Assembly (NCBI RefSeq): GCF_016863635.1
Contig: NZ_BOPG01000028.1
Span: 38,340-102,339 of the forward strand
Direction of reading: 5' to 3'
DNA from: Virgisporangium aurantiacum
GTDB taxonomy: Bacteria > Actinomycetota > Actinomycetes > Mycobacteriales > Micromonosporaceae
Length of the DNA stretch: 64,000 bases
Made by a program: the position numbers and the translations under genes. Under the pieces are notes generated by a model that saw nothing but the letters and a program-made list of their open reading frames with translations, did not search any database and had not been told where the DNA came from. This document shows, one piece after another, positions 18,450 through 27,070 of the stretch (its first letter is position 1; the number at the start of each line of letters is the position of its first letter).

Positions 18450-19841
18450 TCAGACGCGACAGGGGTCGGGACGGACGATCGGCGCCAACTGGCCGTTGAT
18501 GGCACCGCCGGCCTCGGTCGCGGCGAAGAACCGGCGCTGGTCGGCGTTCTGGTCGGTGTCCCAGGTCCAGAACAGCCAGCCGGCGAAGCCCCGCCGGCAG
18601 GTGTCGACCTGGTGGTTGCGCATCGCGTACGCGGCCTGGGTGACGTTCCCGCCGAACGATTCGCGGTAGGCGCCGGTCTCACCCATCAGCACGATGCCTT
18701 TCACCGCGCTCCACTCGCTGGACTTCAGATCCTCGTCGAGCGAGTACGACGTGCCGTACGGCAGCCGCGGATACACGTGCAGATCGAGGAAGTCCAGATC
18801 CGAGTGGGCCGACAGCACGGCCGGGCGCACCGGGTACCGCCACGTGTCGGGGCTGCCGCAGTTCGCCTGGCAGTAGTGCCGCATGCCGTCCGGCCCGCTG
18901 CGGCCGACGATCCGGTGGGTGAACATGCCGATGGTCGTCAGCAGCAGGGGATCCACGGCGCGGGCCGCGGCGGTGAGTCGGTTGGCGTACTCGACGATGC
19001 TGGCGTCGGCCGCCTGCTGGCGGTCGGCGGGCTTGGACATGTCGTAGACGACGCCGTTGGCGGGCCGGACGGTACCGGTGAAGCGGGAGAACGGGCGGAG
19101 GTCGGTCCGCCACGTCGCCTCGTTGTCGAACTGCAGCCCGAGCAGGGTGCTCATCAGCGCGCCGCCCAGTCGACCGCGGATCGCGGTGAGGAACTCCCGG
19201 ACGTAGGCCTCCTTCGCCCTGATGTGACCGTCGTGCATGTACATGAGGTTGGCGGACTCGATGTTCAGCTTGTCGCTGTCGACGGCGCCGACGAGACCGT
19301 AGTAGTACTCGTTCTGCGGGAAGATGCCGAGCACGGGCAGTACGTAGACGCGATGGGCCGCCGCCCGGCGCACGAAGTCGGCGACGTTGTCCAGGTAGGG
19401 TCCGGAACCGGTGCCCCGGTCGCCGACGCCGTGGCCCAGACCGTGCGGTCGCCCCGCCTGCGCGTCCGGGACGCTGCCGGAGTCGACGAAGACCCGGACC
19501 ACGGTGTAGCCGTCGCGTTGGAACTGCCCGAGGGTCCGGTCGGCCCTGGCCGCGTCGTAGACTCCGGGCTCGAACGTGGCGTGGAACCATCCCGACGGTG
19601 ATTCGTCCAGCCGGGTGTAGTTGAAACCGCGGGGCCGGAACGCCCTACCGGTGGAGCTGTCGACCAGGGTGCCCAGCCCCTGGGTCCGCGGCGCCGTGAT
19701 GCGCGGCAACGGTCCGGCCACGGCCTGCGCCGTCGGCTCCGCTCCGGAGCCGGTCATGGTCTGTGCGGCGGCGACCCCGGTGGACAGCGCCATGAATCCC
19801 AGGGCGCTGACCCCCAACGCGATCCGACGACTTCTCCGCAT
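18450..19841 (-). CDS. Secreted GH5-type glycoside hydrolase (cellulase/mannanase-like)
   Basis: The 463-residue protein is read from ATG 19841, preceded by GGAG with a six-base spacer; a GTG 12 nt upstream is possible. A signal peptide (RRIALGVSALGFMALSTGVAAAQ) precedes a TIM-barrel domain: RGFNYTRLDE, then GYTVVRVFVDSG, a barrel strand with GLQFDNEATWR (general acid-base Glu after Asn, as in clan A) and GIVLMGETGAYR (probable nucleophile Glu). The substrate cannot be read from sequence; beta-glucan or mannan is likely. There is no binding module. The gene lies downstream of the SARP gene on the same strand, with an 81-nt gap holding a SARP-like direct repeat. Confidence 0.75.
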   Translation of the reverse strand: MRRSRRIALGVSALGFMALSTGVAAAQTMTGSGAEPTAQAVAGPLPRITAPRTQGLGTLVDSSTGRAFRPRGFNYTRLDESPSGWFHATFEPGVYDAARADRTLGQFQRDGYTVVRVFVDSGSVPDAQAGRPHGLGHGVGDRGTGSGPYLDNVADFVRRAAAHRVYVLPVLGIFPQNEYYYGLVGAVDSDKLNIESANLMYMHDGHIRAKEAYVREFLTAIRGRLGGALMSTLLGLQFDNEATWRTDLRPFSRFTGTVRPANGVVYDMSKPADRQQAADASIVEYANRLTAAARAVDPLLLTTIGMFTHRIVGRSGPDGMRHYCQANCGSPDTWRYPVRPAVLSAHSDLDFLDLHVYPRLPYGTSYSLDEDLKSSEWSAVKGIVLMGETGAYRESFGGNVTQAAYAMRNHQVDTCRRGFAGWLFWTWDTDQNADQRRFFAATEAGGAINGQLAPIVRPDPCRV

Positions 19842-19878
19842 GACGATCTCCACATCTCGGCTCCACCAACGGGATCGA

Positions 19879-19909
19879 ACCGTAGGGGGATGTGCTGTCG
19901 TCGTGCTGT
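19879..19909 (-). promoter_or_regulatory. Promoter of the GH5 gene with 11-bp-spaced heptamers (SARP-box architecture)
   Basis: Read on the minus strand: ACAGCAC, four bases, ACAGCAC (19909-19892), seven bases, then a -10 TACGGT (19884-19879). SARP regulators typically bind two heptamers 11 bp apart with the inner one about 8 bp before the -10 element, which this nearly reproduces. No -35 is seen, as expected for an activator-dependent promoter. The SARP gene ends 14 bp upstream. Confidence 0.55.
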
Positions 19910-19922
19910 CGCGCCGATTTCC

Positions 19923-22900
19923 TCAGCGCGCGGCGTCGTACCGGTTTCCGGACAGTCGTTCCGCGGCCGCGCGAACAGCCTCGGCGGTCGTCACGCCGGG
20001 CACGTGTTCGAGGTGTCGTTGGAGTTCCACCGCCTGTGCCGCATGGCGCACCGCGTCCGCCGGATCTCCTTCGGCGAGGAGAAGCCGGGCGAGCGCGGTC
20101 GTGGCGTCGGCTTCGAGGAGGTGGTAGCCGTGTTGCCGGGACAGGACAAGAGCGGACCGCAGCTCGGCCCGCGCGGCGGGCAGTTGCTGCGACGACGTCA
20201 GCGCGTCACCGAGCCGGACGCCGGCCTCGACGACGGAGCGGCGTAGTCCCCGCGTGCGGGCGCCGTCGCGGGCCAGTTCGAGCACGGCGATCGCGGTCGG
20301 CAGTTGCGCGGCCTGGTGGCGGATCCGGCCGAGGGTGGTCAGCGTTTCGATCTCGAGCTGGCCGCCGAGATCGCTCGCGATCGCGACCGCGTGAGCGGCG
20401 TCGTCGAGCGCCTCGTCCAGTCGATCCCGGTTGCGGTACAGCTCGGCCCGCAGGCGCAGCGCGGCGGCCTCGTCGAACCGGTCACCGACGTGGCGGCTGA
20501 GCTCGTACGCGGTGTCGAGCGCCGCCTCCGCCTCGGCCCACCGACCGAGGTGCAGGTGGCATGCCCCCTGTACCCAGTGTTCGTAGGGGTTGCCCGGCCA
20601 GCCCTGGCCGCGCGGTGCCGGCCGGGCGGCGAGAGCGGATTCGAGCCGGGCCAGGGCCTCGGCGACCCGGCCCAGGTCGAAGGTCGCCGCCGCGTGACTG
20701 GCGTACGCCATGCCCAGACCGAGGACGTCGCCCTGCTCCAGGGCCAGGGCGATGGTCCGCTCGATGCACTCGGCGGCCTCGGTCATGCGACCGAGATCGG
20801 CGTACACGACGCCGAGGTTGTGGTAGGTCGCCTTGTTGTCGGCTTCCTCGCCGGTCTGGCGCCGGAGGTCGATCGCCTCCAGGTAGTACCGGACGGCGTC
20901 CTCGAACCGGTTGCCGTTGGAACACAACCCGGCCAGGCTGTGCAGCATCGCGGCCTGCCCGGACGCGTCCTCGACGGCCCGTGCCGCCCGGAGGCCGTTC
21001 TCGGTGATCGCCCGCCGGTCGTCGTCGAACCGGGCGGCCTGGAGGTAGCCGCGCACCGCATCGGCCAGGTGCCAGCCCAGATCGCCCGGCCCGTGCTCGG
21101 CGGCGAACCGCGTCGCGGCGACGATCGTCGGTCGCTCGGCGTCCAGCCATTTCTTCGCGGACCCGTCGTCGGCGAAGCCCACACCGACCGGCACCACGCC
21201 CGGCGGCCGGCTGGCCCGGGCGGAGTGGAGGTACAGCCGGCCGACGGCGGCGTCGGTGCGGCCCACCAGGTGCGCCAGCCACCGCGTCCACGCCGCGTGG
21301 TTCTCGGCGGCGTCGTTGTCGCGGGCCTGCTCGGTGGCGTAGAGCCGTAACAGGTCGTGGAACTTGTACCGGCCCGGGACGTGGTGCTGTACCAGGCTCG
21401 CCGCCGCGAGCACCTCCAGCCCGTCGGCCGCCGCGTCGGGCGTCGTGTCCAGCAGTACCGACACGGTTTCCGGGGTGAAGTCCGGCCCCGGCACGCCGCC
21501 GAGACGCCGGAACAGCAACCGGTGGGCCGGGTCGAGCGCCTGGTACGACTGGTCGAACGCGGCGCGGACGGCGATGCGGCGCCCGCCGGCGACCGTCAGC
21601 CGGCTCAACCGGTCGTGGCCACGCAACTCGGCGATGTGGTCGGCGATGGGACGACCCGGATGGCGCTCCAGATTGGCGGCGGCGATCCGCAGCGCGAGCG
21701 GCAACCGCGCGCAGAGCTCCGCCAGTTCCCCGACGGCCGCCGGCTCCCGGTCCACCCGCTCCCGCCCCAGCGCGGCCACCAGCAATTGGCGGGCCTCCGC
21801 GCCGGTCAACACGTCCAGAGCGATCGCCGACCCGCCGTGCGACACCGTCAGGCTCCGCAGGTCCGTACGGCTGGTCACCAGCACGGCGTTGCCGGCGGTA
21901 CCCGGCAGCAGCGGCTCGACCTGCTCGGCGTCGGCGGCGTCGTCGAGCAGGAGCAGCACCCGCCGCCCGGCGAGGCGACTGCGCAACGCGGCCGCCCGGG
22001 CCGAGAGGCCCGACGGTATCGCGCTGCCGTCCATCCCCGAGGCGAACAGCAGTTCGGCGAGGACGTCGGTGGTGTCGCGCGCCCGGGGCCCGCCGCCGCC
22101 GAGACTGACGTACCACTGACCGTCGGGAAAGTCCGCCGCGATCCGGTGAGCGACCCGGATCGCCAACGCCGACTTGCCCACGCCCGCCCCGCCGCTGATC
22201 GCGCACACCGGCACGGTCCCGTCGTCGGCCGACAGGCGATCGACGATCTCGGCGACGACTCCCTCACGGCTGACGTAGAGAGAGACGTTCAGGGGAAGCT
22301 GGCGCTGCGGCTGCCAGGAGCTTTCGGCGACCTCGGCGACCCGCCAGGATCCACCGGCCACCGCCGGCGGAGACGGCGGAGAAGGCGGCGACGGCGGCGA
22401 CGGCGGGGACAGCCTCGGATCGTTGGCGAGAATGTCGCGCTCCAACCGGCGCAGCTCCTCGCCGGGCTCGATGCCCATGCCCTCCACCAGCGAGGCGCGC
22501 ACCGACCGGTACGCCTCCAGCGCCTCGACCTGACGACCGGTCCCGTACAGGGACATCATCAGTTGGGCCCACAGCCGCTCACGCAGCGGGTACTCCGCGA
22601 CCAACGTGCGCAACTCGGGGACGAGCTCGGCATGGCGCCCCAGCCGTAGATCGGCCTCGATCCGTCGCTCCAGCGCACGGTACCGACGCTCGGTGAGCTC
22701 GACCAGCAGATCGCGGCGCAGCCAGTCGGCCTGGAGGTCGGCCAGCACCGGACCGCGCCACAGGGCGAGCGCCTCGGTGAGCAGCCGGGACTCCTTCTCC
22801 GGATCATGTCCCGACCCGACGACACCGGCCTCCTCGACCAGGGCGTTGAACCGGGCCACGTCGAGCTGCCAGTCGTCGACCTCGGCGCGATAGCCGGCCG

Positions 22901-23153
22901 GCCGGGTCTGGATGATCATCGTCCCCTGGGTGCCGAGCTGCCGGCGGACCCGGGCCACGATGGTCTGCAGCGCGGCCTGGCCGTGCACCGGCGGCGCCGC
23001 CTCCCACACCCAGTCGATCAGCTCGTCGACGGTCACCACCTGGCCCGCCCGCAGCAGCAGCGCGGCCAGGACCACCCGGTGCTGGCGCTGCGGCATCACG
23101 ACGAGTTGCTGGCCGTCGACCACCTCCAGCGGCCCGAGCAGACGAAACCTCAC
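19923..23153 (-). CDS. SARP (AfsR-type) transcriptional regulator with NB-ARC and TPR domains
   Basis: The start is GTG 23153 (MRFRLLGPLEV) with GGAGG seven bases upstream, giving 1076 residues. Domains in order: winged-helix DNA-binding (1-95), bacterial transcriptional activation domain BTAD (about 100-245), a Ser-Pro-Pro repeat linker (about 248-268), and an NB-ARC ATPase with P-loop GGAGVGKSA near residue 320 and Walker B VLLLLDDAAD. A helical sensor region and C-terminal TPR repeats (about 700-1060, e.g. ATYHNLGVVYADLGR) follow. It acts in the cytoplasm as an ATP-dependent activator. The nearest target candidates are the GH5 gene downstream and the LamG-RHS operon, which carry the same heptamer. 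Confidence 0.9.
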   Translation of the reverse strand: MRFRLLGPLEVVDGQQLVVMPQRQHRVVLAALLLRAGQVVTVDELIDWVWEAAPPVHGQAALQTIVARVRRQLGTQGTMIIQTRPAGYRAEVDDWQLDVARFNALVEEAGVVGSGHDPEKESRLLTEALALWRGPVLADLQADWLRRDLLVELTERRYRALERRIEADLRLGRHAELVPELRTLVAEYPLRERLWAQLMMSLYGTGRQVEALEAYRSVRASLVEGMGIEPGEELRRLERDILANDPRLSPPSPPSPPSPPSPPAVAGGSWRVAEVAESSWQPQRQLPLNVSLYVSREGVVAEIVDRLSADDGTVPVCAISGGAGVGKSALAIRVAHRIAADFPDGQWYVSLGGGGPRARDTTDVLAELLFASGMDGSAIPSGLSARAAALRSRLAGRRVLLLLDDAADAEQVEPLLPGTAGNAVLVTSRTDLRSLTVSHGGSAIALDVLTGAEARQLLVAALGRERVDREPAAVGELAELCARLPLALRIAAANLERHPGRPIADHIAELRGHDRLSRLTVAGGRRIAVRAAFDQSYQALDPAHRLLFRRLGGVPGPDFTPETVSVLLDTTPDAAADGLEVLAAASLVQHHVPGRYKFHDLLRLYATEQARDNDAAENHAAWTRWLAHLVGRTDAAVGRLYLHSARASRPPGVVPVGVGFADDGSAKKWLDAERPTIVAATRFAAEHGPGDLGWHLADAVRGYLQAARFDDDRRAITENGLRAARAVEDASGQAAMLHSLAGLCSNGNRFEDAVRYYLEAIDLRRQTGEEADNKATYHNLGVVYADLGRMTEAAECIERTIALALEQGDVLGLGMAYASHAAATFDLGRVAEALARLESALAARPAPRGQGWPGNPYEHWVQGACHLHLGRWAEAEAALDTAYELSRHVGDRFDEAAALRLRAELYRNRDRLDEALDDAAHAVAIASDLGGQLEIETLTTLGRIRHQAAQLPTAIAVLELARDGARTRGLRRSVVEAGVRLGDALTSSQQLPAARAELRSALVLSRQHGYHLLEADATTALARLLLAEGDPADAVRHAAQAVELQRHLEHVPGVTTAEAVRAAAERLSGNRYDAAR

Positions 23154-23176
23154 GCCACAGCCTCCAATGCCGGCAC

Positions 23177-23194
23177 CTGTGTGACGATACACAG
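23177..23194. promoter_or_regulatory. Inverted repeat upstream of the SARP gene
   Basis: CTGTGT-N6-ACACAG is a perfect 6-bp inverted repeat in the 52-bp gap upstream of the SARP start. It overlaps a minus-strand TATCGT that could be a -10 box. It may be an operator; no candidate regulator is assigned. Confidence 0.35.
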
Positions 23195-23205
23195 TCGCGT
23201 CGACG

Positions 23206-24225
23206 TCACGACCCCTCGGAATGGCCGGGATCGATGTGGTGGAAGGCTTCGATGACCTCCTGCACCCGCAGGGCGGTGGCGAAGTCGGCGAGATTGCGGG
23301 TGGTTCCACCCCGGACGGCATCGGCGAACAGGGCGAGCCGGGTCGCCTCGGACCCCCGTGGCCGGGTCAGCCGTACCGGTTTCCAGCCACCCCCGTCGGA
23401 CCCGAGCAGTTGGTCCCAGTCGCGGAGCAGGTACGAGCGTCGCGTTCCCCACAGGATCCACTCGTACCGTTCGGGCCCGGCGACGCCGGCGAAGGCCGAC
23501 ACATGCACGGGCACGCCGCCCGCGCGTAGAAACCCACGCGCGGCGACCTCGCTCGCGGCGACCGTGTTCGCGGACGGACCGGCCGGCGGGAGGTCGACAC
23601 CGACCTCGACCGGGTCGAGCGGACCGAACAGGCGGTCGGTCAGGTACACGAAGTGCGACAGCACCTCGCGAACGAATCCACCCTGGTCCCGGCCGGCGAG
23701 CCAGCGGGCGTCGGCCTGGAAGTCCCGCGGCCAGCGGGGAAAGGACAGCCGAACCTCGACACCCCTGATCTCGCCGACCTCGCCCGCGGCCAGGGCGCGC
23801 TCGAGCTCCAGCACGGCATGGCGGTCCGACAGCGCGAAGTTCACCGCTTCGGCGACTCCCGCTCCGGCCGCCGCCGCCGCCATCCGCCGTCCGTCGGTCA
23901 CGGTGACCGCCAGTGGTTTCTCGCAGAAGACGGCCTTGCCCGCCCGCATCGCGGCGATCGCCTGCTCCGCGTGGAACATCGGCGGGGTGGCGATGTAGAC
24001 GGCGTCGACGTCAGGAGACTCCACGACCGCCCGTGCGTCGGCGGCCAACGAAACGTCCGGGTGTTTCGCCCGGACCCGATCGGCGGCGACGGGGCTGACG
24101 TCGTACCCGCTCACGACCGCGACGTCGGCGAGCGTGGCCGCCGAGGCCAGCATCTCGGTGCCCATCGCACCCAGTCCCAGGATGCCGAGGCGGATCGGGG
24201 ATCGCCGGTCTGTCGAAGATCGCAT
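23206..24225 (-). CDS. Gfo/Idh/MocA family oxidoreductase
   Basis: The start is ATG 24225 with AAGG eight bases upstream, giving 339 residues. The N-terminal Rossmann fold begins IRLGILGLGAMGTEML (GxGxxG) and binds NAD(P). The family motif is present as FCEKPLAV, whose Lys helps catalysis, and AVYIATPPMFH precedes it. The C-terminal alpha/beta domain has DQGGFVREVLSHFVYL. Such enzymes oxidise or reduce sugars or cyclitols; the substrate is not evident. The divergent LysR gene shares its 49-bp promoter region and probably regulates it. Confidence 0.85.
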   Translation of the reverse strand: MRSSTDRRSPIRLGILGLGAMGTEMLASAATLADVAVVSGYDVSPVAADRVRAKHPDVSLAADARAVVESPDVDAVYIATPPMFHAEQAIAAMRAGKAVFCEKPLAVTVTDGRRMAAAAAGAGVAEAVNFALSDRHAVLELERALAAGEVGEIRGVEVRLSFPRWPRDFQADARWLAGRDQGGFVREVLSHFVYLTDRLFGPLDPVEVGVDLPPAGPSANTVAASEVAARGFLRAGGVPVHVSAFAGVAGPERYEWILWGTRRSYLLRDWDQLLGSDGGGWKPVRLTRPRGSEATRLALFADAVRGGTTRNLADFATALRVQEVIEAFHHIDPGHSEGS

Positions 24226-24254
24226 CACGCCAGCCTTCGTGTCGCCATACGTAA

Positions 24255-24268
24255 CGTCAAGATAAACT
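24255..24268. promoter_or_regulatory. Divergent promoter elements between the oxidoreductase and LysR genes
   Basis: On the plus strand TAAACT (24263-24268) lies six bases before ATG 24275, the spacing of a leaderless -10 box. On the minus strand TTGACG (24260-24255) could be the -35 of the oxidoreductase promoter. The two elements nearly abut, so one bound LysR dimer could affect both genes. Confidence 0.4.
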
Positions 24269-24274
24269 TTCAAC

Positions 24275-25219
24275 ATGGGACCGTTAAGGGTCGACTTCAT
24301 GGACGAGCTACGCCGGCTCCGGGTGCTCCGCGAATTCCGGGAACGCGGAAGTATCGCCGCCACCGCCGAGGCACTGCACCTCACCCCGTCAGCGGTCTCC
24401 CAGCAGCTGGCCAGGATCGCCCGCGACGTCGGCTTCGACGTGCTCCGACCCGTCGGCCGGCGGGTGGTGCTGACGCCGCGGGGACAGGCGCTGCTCGCGC
24501 ACGCGGACACCGTCTTCGCCGCGATCGAGCGCGCCCGCCACGAACTGGACTCGTGGGACGACAGCGTTCGCGGCACCATCACGATCGGCGCGTTCTCCAC
24601 CGCGATCGCGGGGCTTCTCCCCGCCCTCCTCGACCGCGCCCGGCACGACCTTCCCGACGTCAGGATCATGGTGTGCGAGGCCGAGTCGCCGGCCCTGTTC
24701 GACGGGCTCGACGCGGGGCGCTTCGACGTCGCGCTCGCGCTCCACTTCACCGGCTCGCCGACCGCGGGCGACCCGCGCTACCACTGCGTCGACCTCGGTC
24801 CGGACGAACTCGACCTCGCGCTTCCCGCGAACCACCCCCTGTGCGGAGCGCAATCGCTGACGCTGAAAGACGTCGAAGGGGAGCCCTGGATCACCGGTAA
24901 CGCCGCCGGCTGCCTCGGCGCCATCACCGCCATGGCCTGTACGGCGGCCGGGTTCACCCCGAACGTCGCGCACCGCACCGACGACTGGCAGGCACTCGCG
25001 CAGCTCGTCGCGCACGGGCACGGCGTGGCCCTGATCCCCAGGCTGGCCCAGCGCAACCTGCCGGCCGGGGTCACCATCCGGGAACTCACCGCGCCGAGGC
25101 CGCAACGACACATCTTCGCCGCCGTACTCGACGGCGCCCAGCACTCGCCCCTCGTCGTCACGATCCTCGGCCTTCTGACGGCCGGCCGGTCCCCCCGAGG
25201 TAGGCCAGCACCGCGGTGA
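24275..25219 (+). CDS. LysR family transcriptional regulator
   Basis: The 314-residue protein has an N-terminal winged helix-turn-helix (GSIAATAEALHLTPSAVSQQLARI), the classic LysR signature, then a linker helix and a periplasmic-binding-like effector domain from about residue 100 (GTITIGAFSTAIAG; DVALALHF). The start at 24275 is supported by a leaderless-type -10 six bases upstream; ATG 24299, with AAGGG eight bases before it, is an alternative. The 3' end overlaps the convergent response regulator gene by 62 bp. The effector is unknown; the divergent oxidoreductase is the natural target. Confidence 0.88.
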   Translation: MGPLRVDFMDELRRLRVLREFRERGSIAATAEALHLTPSAVSQQLARIARDVGFDVLRPVGRRVVLTPRGQALLAHADTVFAAIERARHELDSWDDSVRGTITIGAFSTAIAGLLPALLDRARHDLPDVRIMVCEAESPALFDGLDAGRFDVALALHFTGSPTAGDPRYHCVDLGPDELDLALPANHPLCGAQSLTLKDVEGEPWITGNAAGCLGAITAMACTAAGFTPNVAHRTDDWQALAQLVAHGHGVALIPRLAQRNLPAGVTIRELTAPRPQRHIFAAVLDGAQHSPLVVTILGLLTAGRSPRGRPAPR

Positions 25220-25829
25220 CCCGTCGGTGGCTGCCGTCGTCGAGGGGCAGGTCCAGCTTGGCGAAGATGTTGCTGACATGCTTGTGGACCGCGCGTTCGG
25301 TGACGTGCAGCCGGGCCGCGATCGTGCCGTTGGCGTGTCCCTCGGCCATGAGGGCCAACACCTCCCGCTCGCGGGGGCTCAGCCCGTCCAGCCGGCTCGA
25401 CCGGCGGTCGGCGACCAGCCGCGAGATGACCAGCGGATCGACGGCGGTGCCGCCCGCGGCGACCCGCCGCATCGCGTCGAGGAAGTCGTCGACCCGCGAC
25501 ACCCGGTCCTTGAGCAGGTAGCCGACGCCGCCCCGACCGTCGGCGAGCAGTTCGGCCGCGTAGGCGCGCTCCACGTACTGGGAGAGCACGAGCACCGGCA
25601 GGTCCGGATGGGTGCGGCGGGCGGCCCGCACGGCGCGCAGACCCTCGTCGCCGAACGTAGGCGGCAGCCGGATGTCGACCAGCGCGATGTCCGGCCGGTG
25701 CTCGTCCACCGCGGCGAGGAACGCGTCGACCCGGTCGACGGCGGCGACCACCTCGAAGCCGGCGGTGGACAGCAGGAGCCCCAGCCCCTCCTGCAACAGC
25801 ACGTTGTCTTCGGCGATCACGACGCGCAC
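25158..25829 (-). CDS. NarL/LuxR-type response regulator
   Basis: The 223-residue protein has a canonical receiver domain: acidic pair E7-D8 (IAEDN), phospho-acceptor D52 (IALVDIRLP) and the conserved Lys in GYLLKD. The C-terminal LuxR helix-turn-helix is LSPREREVLALMAEGHANGTIAARLHV. Its start overlaps the end of the histidine kinase by 13 nt, so the pair is translated together. It most likely controls the ABC transporter genes of the same operon, as in other actinobacterial exporter/two-component clusters. Confidence 0.92.
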   Translation of the reverse strand: MRVVIAEDNVLLQEGLGLLLSTAGFEVVAAVDRVDAFLAAVDEHRPDIALVDIRLPPTFGDEGLRAVRAARRTHPDLPVLVLSQYVERAYAAELLADGRGGVGYLLKDRVSRVDDFLDAMRRVAAGGTAVDPLVISRLVADRRSSRLDGLSPREREVLALMAEGHANGTIAARLHVTERAVHKHVSNIFAKLDLPLDDGSHRRVTAVLAYLGGTGRPSEGRGS

Positions 25830-27070
25830 GGCAGCTCCACCCGCAACGTCGTCGGCCCCCCGGACGGACTCCGCAACGTCATCCTCCCGTCGAGGGCGGC
25901 GGCCCGGTCCGCCATGCCGCCCAGTCCCGTGCCGGCCGCCGGGTCGGCCCCGCCACGGCCGTTGTCGGTCACCTCCAGCACCAAGCGATCACCACCCTGA
26001 TCGAGGGTCAGCGTGACCTCGGTGGCGCCGCTGTGCTTGACGACGTTGGTCAGCGCCTCGGCCGCCACGAAGTACGCGGCGCTCTCCACCGCGGCGGGCG
26101 GGCGCACCAGCGCGCCGATCGACGTCCGCACCGGCACGGGCGACTCGTCGGCCAGGGCCCGCACCGCTTCCGCCAGGCCGCGGTCGGCCAGGATCGGCGG
26201 GTAGATGCTGCGGACGACCTCGCGCAGCGCGGTCAGGGCATGCTCGACACCCGCATGGGCCCGCTCGACGAGTTCGTTGGCGGTGTCCGGGTCGGTGTCG
26301 CGCTGCCGCTGCGCGAGACCCAACTGGATCGCCACCGCGACCAGGCGGGCCTGCATGCCGTCGTGCAGATCCCGCTCGATCCGGCGCAGTTCCGCCGCGT
26401 GGGCGTCCAGGGCGGCCGCGCGCGTCGTCGACAGCAGTTCCACCCGCGCGGCCAGCCGGTCGCGGGCCGAGGGCGCCAGCAGCGCCCGGTACGCCGTGGC
26501 CTGCGCCGTCGCGACGACCGGCCCCGCCACGATCAGCAGTGCCGCCGACCCCGCGGCGACCGGCAGCGGCACGGCCAGCGCCCGCGCCCAGCTGTCGACC
26601 GGGACGAAGAAGACAATCGGTGGACCGTCGGGCACCCACCACAGCAGCATGACGAGCGGCCCGGTGATCGCGCACAGCAACACGGCCAGCCAGCACACGG
26701 CCAGCGGCGGGCCGGCCACGGCGTGCAGAACCAGCCACCGCAGGTCCCGCCAGGTCGCCGGGTCACCCACCAGGGTGCGCAGTCGCGCGAACGACGAGCC
26801 GGACGCCTCGGCGTACCGCTGCGGCACCACACCCCCCAGCAGCCGCCCCGCCCGACGTCGCTCCGCGGCGGCCAGCGCCCGGACGCCCCGCAGCACGTCG
26901 ACCAGCAGCGGCACCCCGACCAGCGCGAGGCACAGGACCCCGGCCGCCACCAGGGCCAGTACCGTGCCGGCCGCCGCGACCCCGGTGACACCACCGCGCA
27001 GCAGGTACGCCGTCGCCCGCCTCACCCGTCGCGGGACCGGTTCGGTGACGACGCCGTCGGACGCGGTCAC
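25817..27070 (-). CDS. Sensor histidine kinase (NarL-partner, HisKA_3 type)
   Basis: The start is GTG 27070, overlapping the permease stop by four bases (GTGA); the product has 417 residues. The N-terminal half has several membrane segments (AAGTVLALVAAGVLCLALVGV; a central pair around 200). The dimerisation/phosphoacceptor motif is RIERDLHDGMQARL with His236, followed by an HATPase domain (EALTNVVKHSGA N-box; VTDNGRGG G1 box). It phosphorylates the neighbouring response regulator. The signal is unknown; coupling to an exporter suggests sensing of an envelope-active compound. Confidence 0.9.
   Translation of the reverse strand: MTASDGVVTEPVPRRVRRATAYLLRGGVTGVAAAGTVLALVAAGVLCLALVGVPLLVDVLRGVRALAAAERRRAGRLLGGVVPQRYAEASGSSFARLRTLVGDPATWRDLRWLVLHAVAGPPLAVCWLAVLLCAITGPLVMLLWWVPDGPPIVFFVPVDSWARALAVPLPVAAGSAALLIVAGPVVATAQATAYRALLAPSARDRLAARVELLSTTRAAALDAHAAELRRIERDLHDGMQARLVAVAIQLGLAQRQRDTDPDTANELVERAHAGVEHALTALREVVRSIYPPILADRGLAEAVRALADESPVPVRTSIGALVRPPAAVESAAYFVAAEALTNVVKHSGATEVTLTLDQGGDRLVLEVTDNGRGGADPAAGTGLGGMADRAAALDGRMTLRSPSGGPTTLRVELPCAS

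Noticed and set aside
22350..22410. Proline/serine codon repeat taken as a separate tandem-repeat element
   Set aside because: It is the interdomain linker of the SARP protein and stays in frame.
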